Shown here: positions 41,489-51,058 of the stretch, piece after piece | How the letters are laid out: every line of letters begins with the position of its first letter | How positions within the stretch are numbered: the first letter of the stretch is position 1 | Notes under the pieces: generated by a model | Databases searched by the model: none | Told to the model about the DNA's origin: nothing | Seen by the model: the letters and a program-made list of their open reading frames with translations, nothing else | Made by a program: the position numbers and the translations under genes | Origin: Nocardia vinacea NBRC 16497 | GTDB taxonomy: Bacteria; Actinomycetota; Actinomycetes; Mycobacteriales; Mycobacteriaceae | Direction: 5' to 3' | Assembly: GCF_000308835.1 (NCBI RefSeq) | Contig: NZ_BAGN01000427.1 | Span: 21,986 to 85,985, forward strand | Length of the DNA: 64,000 nt

Positions 41489-42140
41489 GGTGGCGGTGGA
41501 ACCAGTCGCGGGCCAGATCTGCCACCTGCTCGAGCGCACCGGGCTCCTCGAACAGGTGCGTCGCGCCGGGCACGACGTCGATCTCGCTCGGACACGGCAT
41601 CCGCAGCTGGGCCTCGCGATTGAGTTCGAGCACCCGTCGGTCGTTGCCGCCGACGATGAGCAGCGTCGGCGCGCGGACGTGCGCCAGCCGCGGACCGGCC
41701 AGGTCGGGGCGGCCGCCGCGGGAGACGATGGCCTCGATCTCGGTGCCGGATTCGGTGGCCGCCCACAATGCGGCAGCGGCACCGGTGCTCGCCCCGAAAT
41801 ATCCGGTCGGAAGCCCACTCAGGCCCGCCCGCGTGCGCAGTCCGCGGGTCACCGCGACGAGACGCTCGGCGAGCAGCTCGATATCGAAAACCCGCGCACG
41901 GTCACCTTCCTCGGCCGCCGTCAGCAGATCGACGAGCATGGTTGCGAGTCCGGCCCGATTCAGCACATCGGCGACCAGCCGATTTCGCGGACTGTGTCGG
42001 CCGCTACCGCTGCCGTGCGCGAAAACGATCAGACCGGTGGAGTTCTCTGGGACGGCCAGTATCCCCGTCAGTCGGACGGACTCCGACGACACGATGACTT
42101 CTTGTGTCCGCGTCAGGGGATCAGATGCGGAGGGCGACAT
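41469..42140 (-). CDS. Alpha/beta hydrolase (dienelactone hydrolase-like)
   Basis: A 223-residue alpha/beta hydrolase. FAHGSGSGRHSPRN is the oxyanion-side loop, GYFGASTGAAAAL holds the nucleophile Ser, IVSRGGRPDLAG and VGGNDRRVLEL hold the acid, and GATHLFEEPG the His. This subgroup sits commonly beside phosphoribosyltransferase or universal-stress genes in actinomycetes. The start MSPSASDP has GAGGTG upstream. Its end overlaps the convergent CapA gene by 20 bases. Confidence 0.87.
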   Translation of the reverse strand: MSPSASDPLTRTQEVIVSSESVRLTGILAVPENSTGLIVFAHGSGSGRHSPRNRLVADVLNRAGLATMLVDLLTAAEEGDRARVFDIELLAERLVAVTRGLRTRAGLSGLPTGYFGASTGAAAALWAATESGTEIEAIVSRGGRPDLAGPRLAHVRAPTLLIVGGNDRRVLELNREAQLRMPCPSEIDVVPGATHLFEEPGALEQVADLARDWFHRHLSVVRS

Positions 42141-42437
42141 AGAACACCTCCTGGTATCCGGACTACCCGCCCGGTCGGTCATGTGCAAGCGGCGATCGGG
42201 CGGGGGCTCCGTCGAGTACCTCGACCCGGCCGGCTTGCAGGCCGCGGCAACCGCACCGCAGCGCTGGCGTCCGAGGACCATCGGTGAAACGGTGCCACAG
42301 TAATTGCTGCAAGTATGCTGGCCGGTGAATCCGGGTTCCGTCCGGGCACCGGGGCGCGCACAATGGAAATGCGATCAACACGCTCGTGAACGACGGACTA
42401 TCGGGGACACGCGATTCCACACCAGCACCATCTCCCA

Positions 42438-42455
42438 AGTTGAAAGCCTTCAACT
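42438..42455. promoter_or_regulatory. 18-bp palindrome touching a start codon
   Basis: AGTTGAAAGCCTTCAACT is a perfect 7-bp inverted repeat around AGCC and ends at the base just before the ATG at 42456. There is no ribosome-binding site between them, so the gene may be read from a leaderless or poorly translated message, with the palindrome acting as operator. 42141-42437 has no gene. Confidence 0.5.
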
Positions 42456-43640
42456 ATGTCCATACCCGCGAACATTCGAACGCCGATGGTGCTCATTCTG
42501 GGGGCCGGATTCGGCGGGCTGGAATTGGCGGCTTGCCTGTCCGAGTCACTGCCCGGCGAGGTTCGGACAATACTGGTCGACCGCAACGACGGGTTCACGT
42601 TCGGTTTCTCCAAGCTGGAGATCCTTTTCCGCGACCGGACCCCGGAATCCGTGCGCATCAGTTACCGCGACCTGGTCCTTCCCGGAGTCGAGTTCCGGCA
42701 GGAGCAGGTCACTTCGATCGACCCGCAGACCCGCCGCGTCGTCACCGACCGCACCAGCTACGGCCCGGACTTTCTGGTTGTCGCTTTGGGCGCCGATTAC
42801 GACCCGGCCGCTACCCCGGGTTTCGTAGCGGACGGTCACGAGTACTACTCGATCCAGGGAGCTTGCCGACTGCGCGATCGGCTGGCCCATTTCGACGGTG
42901 GCACCGTTCTCATCTCGGTGTTGAGCGTTCCGTTCAAGTGCCCGCCCGCGCCCTACGAAGGCGCGATGCTGCTACACGAACTGCTGACCCGTCGTGGTAT
43001 TCGCGACCGCACCCGCATGCATGTGCTCACCCCGATGGACTCACCGATCCCGGTCTCCGCGGACACCTCCGCGGCGCTTGTCGACGCACTCGCGCAACGT
43101 GGGATCGACTACTCCCCGGGGCGGCGGGTCCACGCGCTCGACCCGGAGAACCATATCGCGGCCACCCACACCGGTGACCTCGCCTACGACCTGTTCATCG
43201 GCATCCCGACCCATTGCGTCCCGCCCGTGGTCGAGGCATCCGGGCTGACCGTCGACGGCGCCGATGGTTGGATCCACGTCGACCCGCGAACCCTCGCCAC
43301 CCCGTATCCGGGCGTCTACGCCATCGGTGACTGCGCGGACGCGCCGGTGCCGCGCGCAGGGGTGTTCGCAGAGAACGCCGCCCGCACGGTCGCAGCGCAT
43401 ATCGCCGCGCAATTACACGGAACACCCACGCCCGGAAAGTATCTCGGCCAGGGCTCCTGTTACATCGAATTCGGCGACGGTCTCGTCGGCAAGGTCGACG
43501 CCGACTTCCTTTCCGGGCCGAAGCCGGTCGCACCGTTCGTCGCACCCTCGACCGAATTGGCTACCGAGAAGGCCGAATTCGCTGCCACGCGGGTTCGGCG
43601 CTGGTTCACCGATCAGCGGACAGTGACCGGAAACTCCTGA
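42456..43640 (+). CDS. FAD-dependent oxidoreductase, sulfide:quinone reductase-like
   Basis: A 394-residue flavoprotein. LILGAGFGGLELAACL binds FAD, VVALGADYDP is the second FAD contact, PFKCPPAPYEGAM carries a Cys in the redox-active position typical of SQR/flavocytochrome c reductases, and YAIGDCADAPVPRAG closes the FAD site. Only one other candidate redox Cys (IPTHCVPP) is seen, in line with SQR-like type enzymes. It is next to a sulfite oxidase gene on the opposite strand, so a role in oxidising reduced sulfur is possible. The 3' end overlaps that gene by 28 bases. Confidence 0.88.
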   Translation: MSIPANIRTPMVLILGAGFGGLELAACLSESLPGEVRTILVDRNDGFTFGFSKLEILFRDRTPESVRISYRDLVLPGVEFRQEQVTSIDPQTRRVVTDRTSYGPDFLVVALGADYDPAATPGFVADGHEYYSIQGACRLRDRLAHFDGGTVLISVLSVPFKCPPAPYEGAMLLHELLTRRGIRDRTRMHVLTPMDSPIPVSADTSAALVDALAQRGIDYSPGRRVHALDPENHIAATHTGDLAYDLFIGIPTHCVPPVVEASGLTVDGADGWIHVDPRTLATPYPGVYAIGDCADAPVPRAGVFAENAARTVAAHIAAQLHGTPTPGKYLGQGSCYIEFGDGLVGKVDADFLSGPKPVAPFVAPSTELATEKAEFAATRVRRWFTDQRTVTGNS

Positions 43641-44677
43641 ATCAGGTTGTTTCCCATGCCCTGGCGATTCCAGAATTGCTCGGCCGGTTGCACATTTCCA
43701 TCCGCGTCGGTGGCGCGGCAGCTCAGTCGATACTCGCCCGGTCGCGCATGCCAGGTGTAACTCCAACTGCGCCAGGCGAATTCGGCGACGCCGCTATCCA
43801 ATTGAGCGTCCCGCCAGACACCGTCGACGCCGACTTCCACCCGCACCACGGGCGAGGTTCCGCACCACGCACGACCGCGGAGGAGGACCGCACCTCCGTC
43901 GACCGTGCGTCGCCGACTCGGGAAATCGGGAAGGCCAGGCGGAATCATCAACGCACGCACCTTGATTCGCGACACCGGCACCCCCGGATCGTCGGCGTCG
44001 CGTTGGTAGCGATAGGCCACCGCCTGTTGGAGCCCGGTGAAGGGCCGGTCGACGACTTCGATATTCCGCAACCATTTGACGCTCGTCATGCCGTACCAGC
44101 CGGGCACGAGCAGTCGCAATGGGAAGCCGTGCTGCGGCGGGAGCGGCGCGCTGTTCATTTCATAGGCGAGCAGAACCTCGGGTCTGCGGCATTCGCCGAT
44201 GCTCAGGGAGCGTTGATAGTTGTGCTCCACCTTGTCCTCGAATCCGCGATCGGCCCCGGTGAATACGACCTCGACCGCCTCGTCGCGGATACCGCAGTCG
44301 TCGAGAATCCCACCGAGTGCGGTGCCCGTCCATGCCGCCGTGCCGATCGCCTCGAGACCCCACGGTGTGCTGACATTGCGCGGGTCCATCGCTGTGCGTC
44401 CGTTACCCGCGCATTCGAGGGTGACCGGAATAGTCGTCGCCGGTCGCGACCTGATGTCGTCCAGCGACAGCTCCAATTCGCGCTCGACATTCCCGGTAAC
44501 CCGCAGTCGCCACGATGATGCGTCGATCTCGGGGATGTCGAAATGAATCAGCAGGTAGTGCATGCCGATGGGCGTGATGTCATACCGCATGCCCTCGAGT
44601 TGCATGCCGTGGTTGCGCGTCGCCAGCGCGAGCTCGTCGAACCGGACGCCCTGCGCGCGCGAGACGAGTTCGGTCAT
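43613..44677 (-). CDS. Sulfite oxidase-type molybdopterin oxidoreductase
   Basis: A 354-residue protein with the sulfite oxidase catalytic domain (HYLLIHFDIPEI, LRVTGNVERE, then TLECAGNGR with Cys89 as the molybdenum ligand) and a C-terminal Mo-co dimerisation domain (VLLRGRAWCGTSPVVRVEVG, WHARPGEYRLSCRATDADG). No heme or signal peptide is present, so the electron acceptor is not evident. The start MTELVSRAQG is chosen because the upstream frame lacks homology; a GTG 30 bases earlier could also serve. The adjacent SQR-like gene supports a sulfur-oxidation role. Confidence 0.9.
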   Translation of the reverse strand: MTELVSRAQGVRFDELALATRNHGMQLEGMRYDITPIGMHYLLIHFDIPEIDASSWRLRVTGNVERELELSLDDIRSRPATTIPVTLECAGNGRTAMDPRNVSTPWGLEAIGTAAWTGTALGGILDDCGIRDEAVEVVFTGADRGFEDKVEHNYQRSLSIGECRRPEVLLAYEMNSAPLPPQHGFPLRLLVPGWYGMTSVKWLRNIEVVDRPFTGLQQAVAYRYQRDADDPGVPVSRIKVRALMIPPGLPDFPSRRRTVDGGAVLLRGRAWCGTSPVVRVEVGVDGVWRDAQLDSGVAEFAWRSWSYTWHARPGEYRLSCRATDADGNVQPAEQFWNRQGMGNNLIQEFPVTVR

Positions 44678-44756
44678 CGGCTCGGGCTGATTCTGATCGA
44701 GATGGACAGGCTGTCGGGGGTCAGTATAGGACTGCCCGGTCGGGTGCCAACAGGAG

Positions 44757-45398
44757 CTACAAATGCGCTGCGCTGAATCCCACTGCTGCACCGATGAAAT
44801 CGCCGTAGCGGGCGTGCGCCCCGGGGTCGGTTCCCGCGCCACAGACCGGGTCGCCGGCCATGCAGAATTCGGCGGTGCGGTCGGAGTACTGGTCGGGAAC
44901 GCTCCACCCGATCGAGCGCAGCGGGTCGCCGAAGAGCAGGACCACGGCCACGCGGTCGACGAGATAGCCGGGCAGTTGCACCACCCCCGGAAGCCCGGCG
45001 ACGATACCGGTGCCGAGCGCGGCATGCACCACGCCTGCCCCGAGCGAGTAGCCGGCGAGTATGAACTGTTCGTCCGGGCAGGCCGCAGCTCGATAGGCGA
45101 CATGTGCGACCAGATCGGCGCTACCCGCGCTCACATCCGTCAGATTCGCCGGGTAGTTCACCGAATACGCACCCACGCTCATCGGCAATGCCTGACGCAT
45201 CGCGTCGTACAGCGGATCACCGACGAAGGTTCCGAGGTACCCGGGTTCCTGTGCTCCCCTGGCCACCACCAGATCCACCGCAGCACACGATTGTGCCGCG
45301 GCATGCGGACCGAGCACGGCACTCGCCGCGATCGCCAAGACCGCGAATGCCGATGCCATCGGCCACTTTTTGAACAGAACCACCTTTCGGTCGCCCAT
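44757..45398 (-). CDS. Cutinase-family secreted esterase
   Basis: A 213-residue secreted serine esterase. The signal peptide is about 1-36 (AFAVLAIAASAVLGPHAAAQ). VVARGAQEPGYLG is the typical cutinase opening, GYSLGAG holds Ser118, DPVCGAGTD the Asp and HARYGDF the His. Cys pairs fit the family disulfides. In Mycobacteriales such Culp proteins hydrolyse esters or envelope lipids. Three palindromes lie upstream (45411-45487). Confidence 0.9.
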   Translation of the reverse strand: MGDRKVVLFKKWPMASAFAVLAIAASAVLGPHAAAQSCAAVDLVVARGAQEPGYLGTFVGDPLYDAMRQALPMSVGAYSVNYPANLTDVSAGSADLVAHVAYRAAACPDEQFILAGYSLGAGVVHAALGTGIVAGLPGVVQLPGYLVDRVAVVLLFGDPLRSIGWSVPDQYSDRTAEFCMAGDPVCGAGTDPGAHARYGDFIGAAVGFSAAHL

Positions 45399-45410
45399 TT
45401 TTCCTCACCT

Positions 45411-45487
45411 CTCACGCCGTTGTGAGAAGTGCTTCCTCAGCCCTCACGTCATTGTGAGGCGTCGAGTGACACTTGTCAGAGACAAGT
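45411..45487. promoter_or_regulatory. Cluster of palindromes upstream of cutinase
   Basis: CTCACGCCGTTGTGAG (45411-45426) and CCTCACGTCATTGTGAGG (45442-45459) share the form CTCAC-N6-GTGAG and are 32 bp apart, with related spacers (GCCGTT/GTCATT). ACTTGTCAGAGACAAGT (45471-45487) is a separate perfect palindrome. They sit 12-89 bp upstream of the cutinase start and look like sites for two regulators. Confidence 0.6.
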
Positions 45488-45522
45488 CTCAATGTACTCC
45501 GCTACGCGGCATATGGACGACG

Positions 45523-45568
45523 ACAGTCGGCCGACTCGTAAGCGGTATCGCCCGAGTCGGCCGACTGT
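45523..45568. terminator. Long GC-rich hairpin after the carboxylase gene
   Basis: Arms ACAGTCGGCCGACTCG (45523-45538) and CGAGTCGGCCGACTGT (45553-45568) pair perfectly over 16 bp with a 14-base loop. The hairpin lies 28 bp past the stop of the carboxylase gene (minus strand). No U-run follows on that strand; TTT follows on the plus strand. U-less hairpins are common terminators in actinomycetes. Confidence 0.6.
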
Positions 45569-45595
45569 TTCAGCAATCAGATGGGTCCGGAATGA

Positions 45596-48500
45596 TCAGC
45601 CGGGCAGACCCGCCTCGATGGCTTCGATGATGCGGGGGCGCAGTTCGGCGGCGCGGATGATGGCGTCGACCGAACCGACCTCGACGGCGCGCTGAATATT
45701 GTGCACGCGGTCGAATTCCGCCGCGACCTCGCCGAGTTTCTCCGTGCGAACCGACGACCGGACCTCGTCGCGTTCCGCCGTCAGAGCCGCACGGTCGGCG
45801 CCGAGCGCGTTCGCGGCACGTGCCTCGAGATCCCGCACTCGCTGATCGGCTGCCGTACGGGCATCGACCTCGCCGGAGAACACCACCGCGGCCGCCGGGG
45901 CGCCGCCGAGCACCGAGGCGAACGAGCCTTCCAGCGCGAGCACGGTCATACTCGGGTTGAGCAGCTTCGAGAACACCACGAACGCGCCGCCGTGATAGCG
46001 CGAGATCACGCAGAACACGATGGGGCCCTGGAAGTTCACGATCGCCCGGCCGATCTCCGCACCGTACTCGAGCTGCAACTTCCGCATCGATTCCGGTGAG
46101 CCGTCGAAGCCCGACAGGTTCGCCAGCACCACGAGCGGCCGATTGCCGCTGGCCCCGTTGATCGCCCGCGCGGCCTTCTTCGACGACTGCGGGAACAACG
46201 TGCCCGCCGTGTAGGTGTCCGGGCCGTCGGTGGACGGGTAGCCGCGGCGCGGCACTCCCCTGGACTCGATGCCCAACAGGCACACCGGAATACCGCCGAG
46301 CCGCGCGTCCTGCACCACGGCCGTCTCGGCGTCGGCCATCCCCGCCCAGCGTTCCAGCACCGGGTGGTCCTGATCGGCCACCGCCCGCATCACGGTCCGG
46401 ATGTCGAACGGCTTCTTGCGGTCCGGGTTCGCCGTGGCGGAGAAGATCTCGCCGACCGTGGTGAAGTCGCTGCCCGCCACGACATGCGGGAAATCGGAGA
46501 CGTCGCGATCGATGGGGTCACTGGTCTGCGACCGCCGCGGCGACTGCTCACCGGGCGCCACGTAGGTGTGGTCGTAGTGCGACATCAGCACGTCCCGCGC
46601 GGCATGCAGGTTCGGCGCCCAGTACTGCGCCTGCCCGTTCGGGCCCATCACCCGGTCGTAACCGCCGATACCGAAGTTGTCCTCGGCCGACACACCACCG
46701 GAGAAGTCCAGCGCCTGTTTGCCGGTGAGCACCATCGCCGAGTCCGGCGTCATCACCAGGATGCCCTTGGTGTGCATGAGCATCGTCGCCTCGGCGTTCC
46801 AGTACGGCTGCGCGCCGACGTTGATGCCCGAGACCACGATGTTGATTTCGCCGCCGTCCTGGGTGAATTCGACGATCCGCTTGAGCGCCGCCGCCACCCA
46901 GTCCATGTTCTCGGTGCCGGACTGCATCGAGATCCGGGCGCCGGAGGACAGCGCGTACCACTCCAGCGGCACCTGCAGCTGTTCGGCCAGGTCCATCGCG
47001 GCGATCACGCGGCGGCACTCCGGTTCCGAGAGCGCGCCGAGCGATTTCGTCGGATCACCGAGCAGCACCACCCTGGTGATGCCGTCCGGATACTGCTCGG
47101 TCGGCGTGGTGACCACGCCCGCGACGATCGCGGCCTTGTTACGGCCCTTGGGCCGGTCGACCGGCACGAGCGTGTGATCGGTGTCGAGGTCGTACTCAGC
47201 GAACTCACCGAGCAGACCGGTCAATTCATAGGGGTACACGGTGTTGCGGCTACTGGCCCGCAGCACCTTCTGCCGGTACTCGTCGATCGGCTCGACCACC
47301 TCGTCGGACCGCTCACCGATGGTCACCTCGGTGCCGCCGGTGGCGTCGAACGAGATGCGCACGGCGACCTTGATCAACTCACCGGACTTCCGGTCCCGGT
47401 GCCGTGCGATGAGCAGGATCTCCTCCAGCCCAGCGCCCGCGGTCGTCGGCCGCACCCGATCGATGATCGTCTCCAGCTCAACGCGGGTCATCTCGACCGG
47501 TGGCCAGATGTACATCACGACGCGGTTGGTGTGGAACCGCTTGGCCGACGGCCGCTGCGACTGCGCCCGGCGGATCGAGTCGAGGCAGGAGGCGATGGTG
47601 CTCTCGGCCGTCGGCAACGCCAGCAGCCTGCCGTCGTGCTCGCGCAGCGCGGCCAGGTCACGCACCTGCGCGAATGCGACGAGACGCTCGTCGGACGCGT
47701 TGTCCTTCGCGATGCACCGGAACAGGTAGATCTCCTCGTCCGAGGACGGGAGCCGGGTGAGGTCGAACTTGCGCAGCCGCTTCATCTGCATCCGCTCCGC
47801 GATGTACGGATGCAGGCTGCGGATCAACCGCTCCTCGGCCATGCCGGTGGCGGACGGGCGGAAGGTGAAGTGGTGGTGCATCACCGCACCGCCGCTGCCC
47901 GCGACGGTGGCGGTGATCCGGTGGACCTGGTTCGGCAACGGCCGAGCACTGAGCACTTCCTGCAGTGCTGCCGCCATCGCGTCGAAGTCCTCCGGCTGCT
48001 TCTCCCAGCTCAGGTAGATGTCGACCTCGATGGACGCGGCCACGCTCGCCAGTTCGGTGAGACCGCGCAGCACGGTGTCGAGCGCGTCGAAACTCACCGC
48101 CGCCGATACCAGGCTCAGGCCCCGGCGCTCGGCGATCACGAAGGTGCACCCGCCGACCTCGCGGGTGTGCACACCGGCCAGACCTTTGTTGCCGTAGTAC
48201 CGACGGGTCAGCACCTCGAGCATGGCGGTGTTGTCGGCACTGCCGCGCACCAACCGCTGACCGAGCAGCCGCACCAGTGGCTCGGTGCTGCGCACCATCT
48301 CGGAGATGCGCTCGGCGCGATCGGGCGTTTCCGGGTGCGCGTCGAGGTAGCTCAACTGTTTACGAACATTGGTGTAGACGCGGGCGCGGTTGCGCCGCAA
48401 CAGCGGCTGGCCGAACCAGGAGTACACCAGACCACGGGTGAGGTCGGAGATCACGGGGAAGCGCACCTGCGTCGCGGTCACCAGTCGCTCCAACGCCAGA

Positions 48501-51058
48501 CCGACCGGCTCGCGCAGCGCCCGGTCCGGCACCGGCTCGCCCAGCCACTCGCGCAGCAAGGTGGTGATGACCGTGACGGTGTCGGACGGCCGCTGCTGGG
48601 CGAGGAAGATCCGGAAGACGGCGGCTTCGAGCTCCGGGGAACGATCCAGTTCGGTGACGCCGTAATGCCCGAGCGCCTTGGCAAGCTTGGCCTGGTACGA
48701 CTCCGGCAGCCCGGCCCGCTCGACATCCAGGCTCTGCAGGTAGGTGTGGAAGTACTCGCGGGCGCTGTGAACGTGGCCCTGGATGCCATCCTCGTCCCAC
48801 GACCGGTTGTGGCTCAGTTCGGACAGGTCGGAGAACACCTGCACGAGTTCGATCTCGTCTGCGAGGGGCCTGCGGTTGTCCGCGATCGCCGCCCGGCGCA
48901 CGGCGAGGTAGTGGTCGAGCACGCGGCGCTCGTTATGCGGGTCGACGTCGAAGCCGAGCAGCAAGCTGCGCAGATCCTGCAGACTGCGGGCGGTGCCCTC
49001 ATACGGTCGGTCCGCTGCGGGCTCGTCGGGCAGGTCCAGTTCGACCGCCGCGACCTCTTCGGCGTCCGCGGCCTCGTCGTCTTCGACGAGCGGCTCCAGC
49101 CGCAGCAGCGGCGCACCGGTCTCGACCTGGGTGCCGACGGTAACAGCGCTTTCCTTCAACCGAGCCCGGAACGGCGCGCGCAGCACCGTTTCCATCTTCA
49201 TGCTCTCGAGTACCAGCACCGGTGCGCCCGCCTCGACCTCGGCCCCGACCTCCAGCGGCGTGGCAACGACCAGCGCGGGTGCGGGCGAGCGGACGACGCC
49301 ACCCTCGTCACGGCTGATCCGATGGGTCACACCGTCGACATCGACCAGATGGATCGGCCCGTGCGTGCCGGTGATCACCCGGTAGCGGACGCCGTTGACC
49401 ACGATCTGCCCGGTGTGGCGGTCGAAGCGCTCGAGATCAATATCGGCGGCACGCATCTCGCCGCCCGCTTCGATGCCGACGCGGAACCGGTGCGCACCGA
49501 TCCGTGCGACTCGCACCCGGTATCCGACGCCGCGCAACTTGAGGTCGTGCGGGCGACCGCTCTCGTGCTGCACCTGGGGACGGCCGCCGGCCGCCGTGGA
49601 CAGCAGCCGGTGCCGCTCGACCCGCTCGTCCTCTTCATAGGCATCGATGGCGGCGACGGCCACCGCGACCGCGGAGTGTTGATGCGATACGAGGCGTCCC
49701 TCGGCGCGAACGCGGTCGATCCAGCCGGTGTCGGCGCTGGCGTCGATCACCTCGGGCTGGTTCAGCAGGTCGAGCACGAAGCTCTTGTTCGTCGCCCCGC
49801 CCTCGATGACGACCCTGGTCTGCGCCATTGCCCGGCGCAGCCGGCCCAGCGCTTGCTCGCGGTCTCGTCCGTAGGCGATGATCTTGGCGATCATCGAGTC
49901 GAAGTCGGCGGGAATCGTGTCGCCCTCGCTGACACCGGTGTCGACTCGAATGCCTGGCCCGGCGGGCAGATCCAGCCGGGCGATGCGGCCTGGAGCGGGC
50001 GCGAAGTCGCGGTCCGGATCCTCCGCGTTGAGCCGGGCCTCGATCGCGTGCCCGCGCTCGGCCGGAGGTTCGCCCTCGAGTTTGCCGCCCGATGCCACCA
50101 GCAGCTGCGCCCGAACCAGGTCGAAACCGGTGGTGTACTCGGTGATCGGATGTTCGACCTGCAGTCGGGTATTGACCTCGAGGAATGCGAACAGCTCGTC
50201 ACCTGGGTGGTACAGGAACTCGACGGTCGCAGCTCCGCGATACTCGACCGCGATCGCCAACCGCTCGGCCGACGCCTTGAGTTCGGCCGCCTGCTCGGGG
50301 CGCAGCACCGGAGACGCCGACTCCTCGATGACCTTCTGATTGCGCCGCTGCACCGAGCAGTCGCGGACGCCGAGCGCCCACGCGGTGCCCTGGCCGTCGG
50401 CGATCACCTGGACCTCGACATGCCGGGCGCCGGTCACCAACCGTTCCAGGAAGACCACGCCGCTGCCGAACGCGCGCGCGGCTTCCTGACGGGTGCGCTC
50501 GTAGGCATCGACGAGCTCGGCCTCGTTCGTGATGACCCGGATACCCCGGCCGCCACCACCGGCGGTCGCCTTCAGCATCAGCGGGTAGCCGATGTCGGCG
50601 GCGGCCGCGATGGCGGTGTCCACGGTCTCGACAGCGCCGCGGCTCCACGGCGCGACCGGCACGCCGACTTCCTCCGCGATCAGCTTCGCACCGATCTTGT
50701 CGCCGAGCTTGCGCATGGCCTCCGGACTAGGGCCGATGAAGGTGACGCCGATCTGCTCGCAGAGCTCGGCGAACGCCGGATCCTCGGCGACGAAGCCCCA
50801 ACCGACCCACGCGGCGTCGGCCTTGGTCGTCACCAGAGCGAGCTCGAGCGCCTTCAGATCCAGATACGGGCGCGCGGACGCCGGACCGAGGTCATAGGCG
50901 ATGTCGGCCTCGCGCACGAATGTCGCGTTCCGGTCGACATCGGTGTGCAAAGCAACGGTTTCGATCGGTCGCCCGGTCTCCGCGGCCAGATCTCGGACGG
51001 CATGGATGAGGCGCATAGCGGCCTCTCCCCGGTTCACGATGGCGATGCGGCTGAACAC
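45596..51058 (-). CDS. Single-chain biotin-dependent acyl-CoA carboxylase (BC-BCCP-CT)
   Basis: An 1820-residue multidomain enzyme with the arrangement of eukaryotic acetyl-CoA carboxylase. Biotin carboxylase is about 1-455 (FSRIAIVNRGEAAMRLIHAV, ATAGGGGRGIRV, HVEVQVIADGQG, EVNTRLQVEHPITE). BCCP carries the biotin motif ESMKME with Lys621. A long central region follows (about 690-1240), then the carboxyltransferase halves (about 1270-1800; GSGARISMQSG, GGVSAEDNFGIGGYDRVMG, NLSGFDGSPESMRKLQLEYG, FSKLLNPSMTVLALEGS). It would carboxylate acetyl- or longer acyl-CoA in the cytoplasm. The GTG start has AAGGAG 8 bases upstream. Most actinobacteria use separate AccA/AccD subunits. Confidence 0.94.
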   Translation of the reverse strand: MFSRIAIVNRGEAAMRLIHAVRDLAAETGRPIETVALHTDVDRNATFVREADIAYDLGPASARPYLDLKALELALVTTKADAAWVGWGFVAEDPAFAELCEQIGVTFIGPSPEAMRKLGDKIGAKLIAEEVGVPVAPWSRGAVETVDTAIAAAADIGYPLMLKATAGGGGRGIRVITNEAELVDAYERTRQEAARAFGSGVVFLERLVTGARHVEVQVIADGQGTAWALGVRDCSVQRRNQKVIEESASPVLRPEQAAELKASAERLAIAVEYRGAATVEFLYHPGDELFAFLEVNTRLQVEHPITEYTTGFDLVRAQLLVASGGKLEGEPPAERGHAIEARLNAEDPDRDFAPAPGRIARLDLPAGPGIRVDTGVSEGDTIPADFDSMIAKIIAYGRDREQALGRLRRAMAQTRVVIEGGATNKSFVLDLLNQPEVIDASADTGWIDRVRAEGRLVSHQHSAVAVAVAAIDAYEEDERVERHRLLSTAAGGRPQVQHESGRPHDLKLRGVGYRVRVARIGAHRFRVGIEAGGEMRAADIDLERFDRHTGQIVVNGVRYRVITGTHGPIHLVDVDGVTHRISRDEGGVVRSPAPALVVATPLEVGAEVEAGAPVLVLESMKMETVLRAPFRARLKESAVTVGTQVETGAPLLRLEPLVEDDEAADAEEVAAVELDLPDEPAADRPYEGTARSLQDLRSLLLGFDVDPHNERRVLDHYLAVRRAAIADNRRPLADEIELVQVFSDLSELSHNRSWDEDGIQGHVHSAREYFHTYLQSLDVERAGLPESYQAKLAKALGHYGVTELDRSPELEAAVFRIFLAQQRPSDTVTVITTLLREWLGEPVPDRALREPVGLALERLVTATQVRFPVISDLTRGLVYSWFGQPLLRRNRARVYTNVRKQLSYLDAHPETPDRAERISEMVRSTEPLVRLLGQRLVRGSADNTAMLEVLTRRYYGNKGLAGVHTREVGGCTFVIAERRGLSLVSAAVSFDALDTVLRGLTELASVAASIEVDIYLSWEKQPEDFDAMAAALQEVLSARPLPNQVHRITATVAGSGGAVMHHHFTFRPSATGMAEERLIRSLHPYIAERMQMKRLRKFDLTRLPSSDEEIYLFRCIAKDNASDERLVAFAQVRDLAALREHDGRLLALPTAESTIASCLDSIRRAQSQRPSAKRFHTNRVVMYIWPPVEMTRVELETIIDRVRPTTAGAGLEEILLIARHRDRKSGELIKVAVRISFDATGGTEVTIGERSDEVVEPIDEYRQKVLRASSRNTVYPYELTGLLGEFAEYDLDTDHTLVPVDRPKGRNKAAIVAGVVTTPTEQYPDGITRVVLLGDPTKSLGALSEPECRRVIAAMDLAEQLQVPLEWYALSSGARISMQSGTENMDWVAAALKRIVEFTQDGGEINIVVSGINVGAQPYWNAEATMLMHTKGILVMTPDSAMVLTGKQALDFSGGVSAEDNFGIGGYDRVMGPNGQAQYWAPNLHAARDVLMSHYDHTYVAPGEQSPRRSQTSDPIDRDVSDFPHVVAGSDFTTVGEIFSATANPDRKKPFDIRTVMRAVADQDHPVLERWAGMADAETAVVQDARLGGIPVCLLGIESRGVPRRGYPSTDGPDTYTAGTLFPQSSKKAARAINGASGNRPLVVLANLSGFDGSPESMRKLQLEYGAEIGRAIVNFQGPIVFCVISRYHGGAFVVFSKLLNPSMTVLALEGSFASVLGGAPAAAVVFSGEVDARTAADQRVRDLEARAANALGADRAALTAERDEVRSSVRTEKLGEVAAEFDRVHNIQRAVEVGSVDAIIRAAELRPRIIEAIEAGLPG

